A stretch of 64,000 nucleotides of DNA. Source: Tepidimonas taiwanensis. Its GTDB lineage: Bacteria > Pseudomonadota > Gammaproteobacteria > Burkholderiales > Burkholderiaceae_C. A program made the translations under genes and the position numbers. The notes beneath the pieces were generated by a model, which saw nothing but the letters and a program-made list of their open reading frames with translations, had not been told where the DNA came from and did no database searches. Shown one piece after another: positions 17,250 to 24,226 of the stretch (positions are counted from its first letter, which is position 1; every line of letters begins with the position of its first letter). The stretch lies in assembly GCF_020162115.1 (NCBI RefSeq), contig NZ_CP083911.1, positions 2,542,001 to 2,606,000 of the forward strand, written 5' to 3'.

Positions 17250-17600
17250 TCAATACTGCCGCTCGGGCAGCTCCACCGTCAGGCCGTCGAGCGCGGGCGT
17301 GAGCCGGATCTGGCAGCTGAGCCGGCTGCACGGGCGCCGTTCCACCGCCGTGTAGTCGAGCATCGTGTCCTCGTCGCCGCTGGGCGGGTCGAGTCGGTCC
17401 ACCCACGGATCGGTCACGAACACGTGGCAGGTGGCGCAGGTCAACGTACCCCCGCAGTCGGCGGCGATGCCGTCGATGCCCGCATCGACCGCGGCCTTCA
17501 TCAGGCTGCGGCCGTCGGCAGGCACCTCGACTTCGCGGTCCTGCACCGGCCCGTTCGGGCCGGGGGTGACGAAGCGCACGGTGATCGTCGGCGTTCCCAC
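17250..17600 (-). CDS. 2Fe-2S ferredoxin (adrenodoxin/plant-type fold)
   Basis: A 116-residue ferredoxin. Cluster ligands are visible as C-x5-C-x2-C (ADCGGTLTCATCHVFV) and a distal Cys in RPCSRLSCQI, the spacing of adrenodoxin-like [2Fe-2S] proteins. PADGRSLMKAAVDAGIDGI is the typical segment before the cluster. Such ferredoxins feed electrons to P450s, oxygenases or Fe-S assembly. It follows the thioredoxin-TPR gene by nine bases on the same strand, so they are probably cotranscribed. No oxygenase is nearby, and the partner is unknown. Confidence 0.9.
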   Translation of the reverse strand: MGTPTITVRFVTPGPNGPVQDREVEVPADGRSLMKAAVDAGIDGIAADCGGTLTCATCHVFVTDPWVDRLDPPSGDEDTMLDYTAVERRPCSRLSCQIRLTPALDGLTVELPERQY

Positions 17601-17609
17601 GGGCGGTCC

Positions 17610-18560
17610 TCAGTTCAGCGCCATACTGAGCTTGCGGCGGTAGCGCGAGACGAGCTCGGCCTGTGGGTCTTCGGCGGTGGCGCTGTGCCCGGCGATTTCC
17701 AGCCCCGCGGCGGACTTCGGTGCCGCCGCCGCGTCGCGCTTGGGCGGCGTCATCAGCTCCAGCAGCGCCACCACCGTCTTGCGCGGCACCTCGTCGCCCC
17801 ACTTCTTGTCGCGCATGATGATTTCCAGCAGCTCGTCCATCGCCGCGGTCCACTCGCCGCGCGCGATCAGCACGCGCGCCTTCGCAAGGCGCGCCTCGAA
17901 ATCGCGCCGGTTGGCGGCGATCAGCTCGTCGAATTTTTCCAGCGGCCACTGTCCGCGCGGGTCGTTGGCGACGAACTCCAGCGCGTTGAGCCACTGCGCC
18001 AGCGCCTCGAAGCGCAGCGGCACCGGGATTTTGCCCAGCGCCGGCGCCAGCGCCGCGGCGGCCTCGGCCAGCTGCCCCGATTCGATCAGCAGCCGCACGA
18101 GATCAAAACGCACGTCGTCGTTGTCCGGTGCCTTGGCCAGCGCGTCGCGCAGGCGCTGCAGCGCCGCGTCGGCGTCACCGTGCGCGGCGGCCGCTTCGGC
18201 CTCGGCCCGCTCCGCGGCGGCCAGCAGGTCCGCCTCCGACGGCAGGTGGCGGTCCAGGAACGCGCGAATCTGGCCCTCCGGCAGCGCGCCCATGAAGCCG
18301 TCCACCGGCTGGCCGCCGACGAACAGGATGCAGGTCGGGATGCTGCGGATCTGGAAATAGCCCGCGAGCTGCTGCTCCTCCTCGGTGTTGACCTTGGCGA
18401 GGATGAAGCGGCCGCCGTAGGCCTGCTCGACCTTTTCGAGCAGGGGGCCCAGCACCTTGCACGGCCCGCACCAAGGCGCCCAGAAGTCCACCAGCACCGG
18501 GGTGGTCAGCGAGGCCTCGAGCACCTCGGCCTGGAAATTGGCAAGCGTGACGTCGATCAT
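17610..18560 (-). CDS. cnoX: Thioredoxin-TPR co-chaperone (CnoX/YbbN family)
   Basis: A 316-residue cytoplasmic protein. An N-terminal thioredoxin domain (1-110) with an intact WCGPCK active site and cis-Pro loop SIPTCILF is followed by an Ala-rich alpha/TPR region (about 130-285). In E. coli CnoX the active site is degenerate (SQHC); retention of CGPC here suggests real disulfide activity as well as holdase function for GroEL/DnaK clients. It is divergent from purE across about 50 bases and upstream of the ferredoxin gene. Family assignment is secure; the redox role is inferred. Confidence 0.9.
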   Translation of the reverse strand: MIDVTLANFQAEVLEASLTTPVLVDFWAPWCGPCKVLGPLLEKVEQAYGGRFILAKVNTEEEQQLAGYFQIRSIPTCILFVGGQPVDGFMGALPEGQIRAFLDRHLPSEADLLAAAERAEAEAAAAHGDADAALQRLRDALAKAPDNDDVRFDLVRLLIESGQLAEAAAALAPALGKIPVPLRFEALAQWLNALEFVANDPRGQWPLEKFDELIAANRRDFEARLAKARVLIARGEWTAAMDELLEIIMRDKKWGDEVPRKTVVALLELMTPPKRDAAAAPKSAAGLEIAGHSATAEDPQAELVSRYRRKLSMALN

Positions 18561-18610
18561 GTCGGCAGCGTCCGTTTCTCTACAATGTGGCGGATTTTCC
18601 CGGGGTCGCC

Positions 18611-19117
18611 ATGTCCAGCAGCAACGTCCAGGTCGGTGTCGTCATGGGGTCCAGCAGCGACTGGGACACCATGCAGCATGCGGCTGCCATTTTCCAACAG
18701 TTCGGCGTCGCGTTCGAGGCGCGCGTCGTCTCGGCCCATCGCATGCCGGATGACATGTTCGCGTACGCCGAAGCGGCCGAGGGGCGGGGGCTGAAAGCCA
18801 TCATCGCCGGGGCCGGCGGGGCGGCCCATCTGCCGGGGATGCTCGCGGCCAAGACCATCGTGCCGGTGCTGGGCGTGCCGGTGCCGAGCCGCCACCTGCA
18901 GGGCGTCGATTCGCTGCACTCGATCGTGCAGATGCCCAAAGGCGTGCCGGTGGCGACGTTTGCGATCGGCGCGGCGGGAGCGGCCAACGCGGCGCTGTTC
19001 GCGGTGGCGATGCTCGCGCACGAAGACGCGGCGCTGCGCGCCCGGCTGCACGCCTTCCGCGCCGAGCAGACGGCGATGGCGCGCGCGATGACGCTGCCGC
19101 TGGAGACCGGCGCATGA
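18611..19117 (+). CDS. purE: N5-carboxyaminoimidazole ribonucleotide mutase
   Basis: A 168-residue class I PurE, converting N5-CAIR to CAIR in purine synthesis. Motifs: VGVVMGSSSDWDTM, VVSAHRMPDDMF, AGAGGAAHLPGM and PVPSRHLQGVDSLHSIVQMP. An upstream in-frame GTG (18587) is possible; I prefer the ATG, which gives the family length (E. coli 169). A TACAAT -10-like hexamer (18581-18586) lies just upstream. The stop overlaps the purK start (ATGA). Confidence 0.96.
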   Translation: MSSSNVQVGVVMGSSSDWDTMQHAAAIFQQFGVAFEARVVSAHRMPDDMFAYAEAAEGRGLKAIIAGAGGAAHLPGMLAAKTIVPVLGVPVPSRHLQGVDSLHSIVQMPKGVPVATFAIGAAGAANAALFAVAMLAHEDAALRARLHAFRAEQTAMARAMTLPLETGA

Positions 19118-20322
19118 GCGCCGCGCCGATCCTGCCGGGCCCGGTCGAAGGGCGGCGGCTGGCGACGCTGGGCGTGATGGGCGGCGGGCAGCTGGGCCGC
19201 ATGTTCGTCCACGCGGCGCAGGCGCTGGGCTTTCAGACCGCGGTGCTCGACCCGGACCCGACCAGCCCGGCGGGGCGCGCGAGCGACGTCCACATCGCCA
19301 CCGCGTACGACGACGAGCAGGGCCTGGCGCAGCTGATGCAGCGCTGCGAAGCCATCACGACCGAATTCGAAAACGTCCCCGCCGGGGCGCTGGCGACGCT
19401 GGCGGCGCAGCGCCCGGTCGCGCCCGCGCCCACCGCCGTGGCCATCGCGCAGGACCGCATCGCGGAAAAAGCACACTTCGCCGCCTGTGCGCGCGACACG
19501 GGCGTGGGGCCGGCGCCGTATGCCGTCATCGAGGCGGAGGCGGACCTCGCGCGTGTGCCGGACAGACTGCTGCCGGGCATCCTGAAAACCGCCCGGCTGG
19601 GCTACGACGGCAAGGGTCAGGTGCGCGTCGACGATCGCGCCGCGCTGGCCGCCGCGTGGGAGCGGCTGGGGCGGGTGCCGTGCGTGCTGGAGCAGCGGCT
19701 GGCGCTGCGCGACGAGCTCTCGGTCATCGTCGCGCGCGGCGCCGACGGGGCCGTCGTGCATTTTCCGGTACAGCGCAACCTGCACCGCGACGGCATCCTC
19801 GCGGTCACCGAGGTCTGGTCGGGCAACGTCCCCGATACCCTGGCGCAGCGGGCCGTCGCCGCCACGCGCGCGATCGCCGCGCAACTGCACTATGTCGGCG
19901 TGTTGTGCGTGGAGTTCTTCATCGTCGACGACGGCAGCGCAGACGGGGCCCTGGTGGTCAACGAGATGGCGCCGCGCCCACACAACAGCGGCCACTACAC
20001 GATCGACGCCTGCGACGTGTCGCAGTTCGAACTGCAGGTGCGCGCGCTCGCGGGACTGCCCTTGGCCGCGCCGCGCCAGCACAGCGCGGCGGTGATGCTC
20101 AACCTGCTGGGCGACCTGTGGTGGCGCGACGGCCAGCCGGTGACGCCCGACTGGGCCGGCGTGCTCGCGCTGCCGGGCGTGCGCCTGCACCTGTACGGCA
20201 AGCACACGGCGCGGCCCGGGCGCAAGATGGGACACCTGACGGTCACGGCCGCGGATGCGCAGGCGGCCATCGCTACCGCGAGGGTGGCCGCACAACGGCT
20301 GGGCATCGCGCCATGGCGCTGA
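19114..20322 (+). CDS. purK: N5-carboxyaminoimidazole ribonucleotide synthase
   Basis: A 402-residue ATP-grasp enzyme making N5-CAIR from AIR, bicarbonate and ATP, directly feeding PurE. Visible: LGVMGGGQLGRMFVHAAQALGF (N-terminal nucleotide fold), TTEFENVPAGAL, ILKTARLGYDGKGQ, and VNEMAPRPHNSGHYTIDAC-type metal/ATP site. It is coupled to purE by a 4-base overlap, and its end overlaps the next gene's start by 10 bases, giving a three-gene operon. Confidence 0.96.
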   Translation: MSAAPILPGPVEGRRLATLGVMGGGQLGRMFVHAAQALGFQTAVLDPDPTSPAGRASDVHIATAYDDEQGLAQLMQRCEAITTEFENVPAGALATLAAQRPVAPAPTAVAIAQDRIAEKAHFAACARDTGVGPAPYAVIEAEADLARVPDRLLPGILKTARLGYDGKGQVRVDDRAALAAAWERLGRVPCVLEQRLALRDELSVIVARGADGAVVHFPVQRNLHRDGILAVTEVWSGNVPDTLAQRAVAATRAIAAQLHYVGVLCVEFFIVDDGSADGALVVNEMAPRPHNSGHYTIDACDVSQFELQVRALAGLPLAAPRQHSAAVMLNLLGDLWWRDGQPVTPDWAGVLALPGVRLHLYGKHTARPGRKMGHLTVTAADAQAAIATARVAAQRLGIAPWR

Positions 20323-21335
20323 TCCGCGACGCGCAGGGCAACGGGGCCGCGGACGCCATCGCCGACGCGGTCGCGCGGCTGCGCGCCGGCACGCTCGTGG
20401 TGATGCCGACCGAAACCGTGTACGGCCTGGCGGCGGATGCCGACCAGCCCGCGGCGGTGGAGCGCATCTACGCGGCCAAGGGACGGCCCGCCGACCACCC
20501 GCTGATCGTCCACGTGGCCGGTGCAACGGCGGCGGAGCGCGCCGACCCCATCGCGCACTATGCCGCGTCGATCCCGCCTTTCGCACAGCGGCTGATGGAC
20601 GCCTTCTGGCCCGGTCCGCTGACGCTGATCCTGCCGCGCCGCGCCGGCGTGGCCGAAGCCGCCGCCGGGGGCCAGCCGACGATCGGGCTGCGCTGCCCGG
20701 CGCACCCGGTGGCGCAGGCGCTGCTGCACGCCGCCCGCGCCGCCGGTATCCGGGGACTGGCCGCGCCCAGCGCCAACCGCTTCGGCCGCGTCAGCCCCAC
20801 CGCGGCCGCGCACGTGCTCGCCGAACTGGGGCATCTGGCCGACGACGCGCTGCTGATCCTGGACGGCGGTGCTTGCCCGGTCGGGATCGAGTCCACGATC
20901 ATCGACGCCTCGCGCGCGCGGCCGGTGCTGCTGCGCCCGGGCATGATCGGCCGGGCCGAATTGGAGCGGGTACTGGGCGTGCCGGTGGCCGACCGGGATG
21001 CCGCCGCGCCCCGTGCGTCCGGCACGCTCGCGTCGCACTACGCCCCGCGGGCCCGGGTGCGGTTGATGGACGCCACCGAGCTGCAGACCGCGCTGGATCT
21101 CGCCGGCCCCCAGGCGCGCCATATCGCCGTGTACCACCGCAGCCCGCTGCGCGTCGTCAGCCCGCACGTGCGCGCGCGGCGCATGCCCGACGATGCCGCC
21201 GTATGCGCGCACGAACTGTTCGCGGTGCTGCGCGCCCTCGACGACGGCGCAACGCAGCATATCTGGGTCGAACGCCCCCCGACCGACCCCGCGTGGGACG
21301 GCGTGCGCGACCGGCTGCAGCGCGCGGCGGCTTGA
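20313..21335 (+). CDS. sua5: L-threonylcarbamoyladenylate synthase (Sua5 type)
   Basis: A 340-residue enzyme that makes threonylcarbamoyl-AMP from Thr, bicarbonate and ATP for the t6A37 modification of ANN-decoding tRNAs. The YrdC domain (about 15-210) shows MPTETVYGLAADA, IYAAKGRPADHPLIVHV, FWPGPLTLIL and PSANRFGRVSPT. The extra C-terminal Sua5 domain (about 235-340) follows the linker ASGTLASHYAPR, distinguishing it from short TsaC. It overlaps purK by ten bases, so it is translated from the pur transcript. Confidence 0.94.
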   Translation: MALIRDAQGNGAADAIADAVARLRAGTLVVMPTETVYGLAADADQPAAVERIYAAKGRPADHPLIVHVAGATAAERADPIAHYAASIPPFAQRLMDAFWPGPLTLILPRRAGVAEAAAGGQPTIGLRCPAHPVAQALLHAARAAGIRGLAAPSANRFGRVSPTAAAHVLAELGHLADDALLILDGGACPVGIESTIIDASRARPVLLRPGMIGRAELERVLGVPVADRDAAAPRASGTLASHYAPRARVRLMDATELQTALDLAGPQARHIAVYHRSPLRVVSPHVRARRMPDDAAVCAHELFAVLRALDDGATQHIWVERPPTDPAWDGVRDRLQRAAA

Positions 21336-21348
21336 GAGGTGCCCCCTC

Positions 21349-21612
21349 TCATCGGCCGTAGCGGATGCGCATCACCAGTATCGACAGCGCCAACGCCAGC
21401 GTGATCGCGTTGGCGACGATGATCGGCCACGACCCGAGCAGCACGCCATAGGCCAGCCACAGCGCCACGCCAGTGGTGAAGACGCTGTACATCCCCAGCG
21501 AAATGCCGCTGACGTCGCGCGTACGCCACGTCAACCAGGCCTGGGGAACGAAGCTCGCGGTGGTCAGGATCGCGGCGACCGCCCCCACCCATTCGGTCCA
21601 CACCGTGCCCAT
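21349..21612 (-). CDS. SemiSWEET-family sugar transporter
   Basis: An 87-residue protein with three membrane helices, the minimal bacterial SWEET half-unit that works as a dimer. The PQ-loop motif is visible in TASFVPQAWLTWRTRDVSGIS, and the family Asn in WPIIVANAITLAL of the third helix. It begins seven bases after the minE stop on the same strand, so it is probably read from the min transcript. The transported sugar is unknown. Confidence 0.88.
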   Translation of the reverse strand: MGTVWTEWVGAVAAILTTASFVPQAWLTWRTRDVSGISLGMYSVFTTGVALWLAYGVLLGSWPIIVANAITLALALSILVMRIRYGR

Positions 21613-21619
21613 CGCCGCG

Positions 21620-21880
21620 TCAGCGCGTCTCGGGCAGCTCGATCTTGACTTCGAGCACTTCGAGGTTGTCCTGCCGCTCCAGGTGGACCTTGATGTCGTC
21701 CGGGTTGATGGCGATGTACTTGCTGATCACCGCAACCAGGTCGCGCTGCAGCGCCGGCAGGTAGTCGGGCTCGGAGGCGTTGCGCCCCGCACGCTCGTGG
21801 GCCAGGATGATCTGCAACCGCTCCTTTGCGACGGCCGCGGATTTTTTCTTTTCCCCGAGCAGGAAAGACAGCAGGGACAC
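21620..21880 (-). CDS. minE: Cell division topological specificity factor MinE
   Basis: An 86-residue protein that stimulates MinD ATPase and drives pole-to-pole oscillation. The N-terminus SLLSFLLGEKKKSAAVAKERLQ-like segment holds the membrane-targeting and anti-MinCD helix, followed by IILAHERAG and the C-terminal dimerisation domain. I chose the GTG at 21880 because GGGAGG lies eight bases upstream and the product begins MSLLSF as in other MinE. Another GTG nine bases upstream overlaps the minD stop. It is third in minCDE. Confidence 0.95.
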   Translation of the reverse strand: MSLLSFLLGEKKKSAAVAKERLQIILAHERAGRNASEPDYLPALQRDLVAVISKYIAINPDDIKVHLERQDNLEVLEVKIELPETR

Positions 21881-21885
21881 GGCGC

Positions 21886-22698
21886 TCACCTCCCGAACAG
21901 GCGCTTGAAGAAGCTGGGCTTTTCCGCCTCGGTGAAGCGCAGCGGCACGTCGCGCCCGAGGAAGCGTTCGATGACGTCCTTGTACGCCTCGGCGACGTCG
22001 GTCCCCTGCAGGTGAATGGCCGGCACGCCCTGGTTGGACGCCTGCAGCACCGCTTCGCTCTCCGGAATCACACCGATCAGCGGGATGCGCAGGATATCCT
22101 GGATGTCCTGCAGCGAAAGCATCTGGCCGTCCTGCACGCGGTTGGGGTTGTAGCGCGTGATCAGCAGGTGTTCCTTGACGGGCTCGCGGCCCTCGATTGC
22201 GCGCCGGGTCTTGGAGCTGAGCATGCCCAGGATGCGGTCCGAATCGCGCACCGACGACACTTCCGGGTTGGTCACGACCAGCGCCTCGTCGGCGTAGTGC
22301 ATCGCCATCAGCGCACCGGTTTCGATGCCGGCCGGCGAATCGCAGACGATGTACTCGAACCCCATGCCCAGCAGGTCGTTGAGCACGCGCTCGACGCCCT
22401 CCTGCTTGAGCGCTTCCTTGTCGCGCGTCTGGCTGGCCGCGAGCACGTAGAGCTGGTCGACCTGTTTGTCCCGAATCAGCGCCTGATTCAGGTTGGCCTC
22501 GCCGTGGATGACGTTGACGAAGTCGTACACGACGCGGCGCTCGCAGCCCATGATGAGGTCGAGGTTGCGCAGGCCCACATCGAAATCGATCACCACCGTC
22601 TTGTGCCCCTTGAGGGCCAACCCGGTGGCGAACGAGGCGCTGGTCGTGGTTTTGCCCACGCCGCCTTTGCCTGAGGTGACGACGACGATTTTGGCCAT
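21886..22698 (-). CDS. minD: Septum site-determining ATPase MinD
   Basis: A 270-residue ParA/MinD ATPase that recruits MinC to the membrane. It has the deviant Walker A VTSGKGGVGKTTTSASFA, switch region VIDFDVGLRNLDLIMGCERR, Walker B IVCDSPAGIETGAL, and a C-terminal amphipathic membrane-targeting helix FFKRLFGR. The length is identical to E. coli MinD. It lies 35 bases after minC and abuts minE. Confidence 0.97.
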   Translation of the reverse strand: MAKIVVVTSGKGGVGKTTTSASFATGLALKGHKTVVIDFDVGLRNLDLIMGCERRVVYDFVNVIHGEANLNQALIRDKQVDQLYVLAASQTRDKEALKQEGVERVLNDLLGMGFEYIVCDSPAGIETGALMAMHYADEALVVTNPEVSSVRDSDRILGMLSSKTRRAIEGREPVKEHLLITRYNPNRVQDGQMLSLQDIQDILRIPLIGVIPESEAVLQASNQGVPAIHLQGTDVAEAYKDVIERFLGRDVPLRFTEAEKPSFFKRLFGR

Positions 22699-22733
22699 GG
22701 GTCGCTTTCGGTCGAGAAATGGGGATCGAAGGG

Positions 22734-23486
22734 TCAGACGAGGGGTTCGAACAGCAGCTTGTCACCGTCCGGACCGCTGGCGAGGCGCACCTGCGTCGGC
22801 CGGCCACGCACGTTGTTCGGCCAGGGGTGCTCGGCGGTACGGTAGACGCCGGCGATCGAGATCAGCTCCGCCTCCAGCGACAGCGCGAACACGCGCGCAT
22901 CCGTCAGGCCGCGCGCGCCAGCGATCGCCTTGCCACGCAGCGGGGCGTACACGTGGACGTGGCCGTCCGCGATCACCTCAGCGCCCGGGTTGACCATCGC
23001 CAGCACGACCAGATCGCGGCCGCGCGCGTACACCTGCTGACCCGAACGCAGTGGCCGGTCGACAACCAAGGCCGACGATAACACGGGCGGTTCTGCGCTG
23101 GGGGTGGTCGAGGAGGATGGTGCAGGGGTTTCGCGCGCAACGCGGGTCTGGGTGGGCGTCAGCGCTTCCGCCACCACGCAGCCTTGCTGACGCAGGTCGT
23201 GCTGCCACGCGGGGCTGCCGCCCTGAAAGGCAAGCGGCGCCAGGCCGATCTGGCGCAACCGCTGCAGCACCGCCTGCCGCTCCAGCGCCGTGGCATCGCC
23301 GCCCAGCCAGTCACTCAAGTCCAGCAACGCCGGCTCGTTCTCGAAAAACCCGGGTGTGTCACCGTAGCGTTGCTCGATCTCCTGTAGCACGCCCGCCACG
23401 TTCGGTCCGCGCAGCCGAACGACCGCCACCGGCATGTGGCCGTGGCGGATGTCGAGGGCGGCGGGTGTCGTGGCGGTTTTGGACAT
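22734..23486 (-). CDS. minC: Septum site-determining protein MinC
   Basis: A 250-residue inhibitor of FtsZ polymerisation. The N-terminal FtsZ-binding domain (about 1-110) is less conserved. A Pro/Ser/Thr linker (ETPAPSSSTTPSAEPP) leads to the C-terminal beta-helix domain (about 145-250) with RSGQQVYARGRDLVVLAMVNPGAEVIADGHVHVYAPLRGKAIAG-type repeats, which binds MinD and dimerises. It heads the minCDE-SemiSWEET operon. A TAAGAT hexamer on the minus strand at about 23506-23511 could be its -10. Confidence 0.95.
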   Translation of the reverse strand: MSKTATTPAALDIRHGHMPVAVVRLRGPNVAGVLQEIEQRYGDTPGFFENEPALLDLSDWLGGDATALERQAVLQRLRQIGLAPLAFQGGSPAWQHDLRQQGCVVAEALTPTQTRVARETPAPSSSTTPSAEPPVLSSALVVDRPLRSGQQVYARGRDLVVLAMVNPGAEVIADGHVHVYAPLRGKAIAGARGLTDARVFALSLEAELISIAGVYRTAEHPWPNNVRGRPTQVRLASGPDGDKLLFEPLV

Positions 23487-23804
23487 GGATCGGTACGGGT
23501 GCGCATCTTAGCAGCGGATCGTCGGAGGTTTTGTGGGGGCGCACCCTGCTTGCGATGGTTGTTCACGCGTGCTTTGGGTTGTTCTTTTCCAAAAAACAGT
23601 TTCTTCGGTAGTCGTCGTAGCTAGAAGACCGCGCCGACGCGTGGAAAGCCCGGTTTTCATCGGAAAAACCATCGACTTGGCCGACGCACAACCCTGTGGG
23701 GGAGGAGGCGGCGAGGCGCGGCGCGAGCGTGAACAAAAGCGTGTGGTTGCCCCACGCGTGTGGACAAGTGGGGGGTTGTTCGGGATTTGTCCACAGGGTT
23801 GTCC
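23487..23804. other. Intergenic region with clustered DnaA-box-like 9-mers
   Basis: Non-coding gap between minC and the copper-chaperone terminator. It holds TTGTTCACG (23559-23567) and its reverse complement (23728-23736), and TTGTCCACA at 23787-23795 with its reverse complement TGTGGACAA at 23759-23767. A moderately AT-rich patch (about 23575-23600) also lies here. No convincing coding frame is present. The minC promoter must also lie in it. Confidence 0.5.
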
Positions 23805-23837
23805 CAAAAAAGAAAAGCCGCCCGGGTGACGGGCGGC
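23805..23837 (-). terminator. Rho-independent terminator of the copper-chaperone gene
   Basis: Read on the minus strand, GCCGCCCG and CGGGCGGC form an 8-bp perfect stem with a 5-base loop, followed by TTTTCTTTTTT. It lies 80 bases after the stop of the copper-chaperone gene. Confidence 0.85.
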
Positions 23838-23916
23838 GGTTGGAGGCGGGAAAAGACGGGTAAAGGTGGGTAAAGGCGGGCGATCGCGCGGGCGGACGCG
23901 GTCCGGCGGCCGGGGA

Positions 23917-24114
23917 TCAGTCCCGCACGGTGTAGCCTTCGTCGCGGATCGCATCGGCGAGGGCGACGCGCGACCGGTCGGACTCGACTTCGACGCGGCG
24001 CTCGTCCAGGTCCACGCGGACCTGCGCCTGCGGGTCGAGCGCGCGAATCGCTTGCGTGATGGCCTTGACGCAATGGCCGCAGGACATGCCGTCGACGGTG
24101 AAGACGTGTTGCAT
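23917..24114 (-). CDS. Copper chaperone / heavy-metal-associated domain protein (CopZ-like)
   Basis: A 65-residue single HMA domain with the metal motif in VDGMSCGHCVKAI (CxxC) and a ferredoxin-like betaalphabeta pattern. It probably hands Cu(I) to the CopA ATPase encoded divergently 112 bases away. The ATG giving MQHVFTVDGM is the natural start. It has its own terminator. No recognisable CueR-type operator was seen in the shared intergenic region. Confidence 0.92.
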   Translation of the reverse strand: MQHVFTVDGMSCGHCVKAITQAIRALDPQAQVRVDLDERRVEVESDRSRVALADAIRDEGYTVRD

Positions 24115-24226
24115 GGTCGCTCCCGATTCGATGAGGGTGGAACAAAGGGCAGGCACCCATGATACGACCGCGGCCGTGCAGGCGCACGGGGCGGCGTGAA
24201 GGCGAACGAAGCGGCATACTGCGGAC

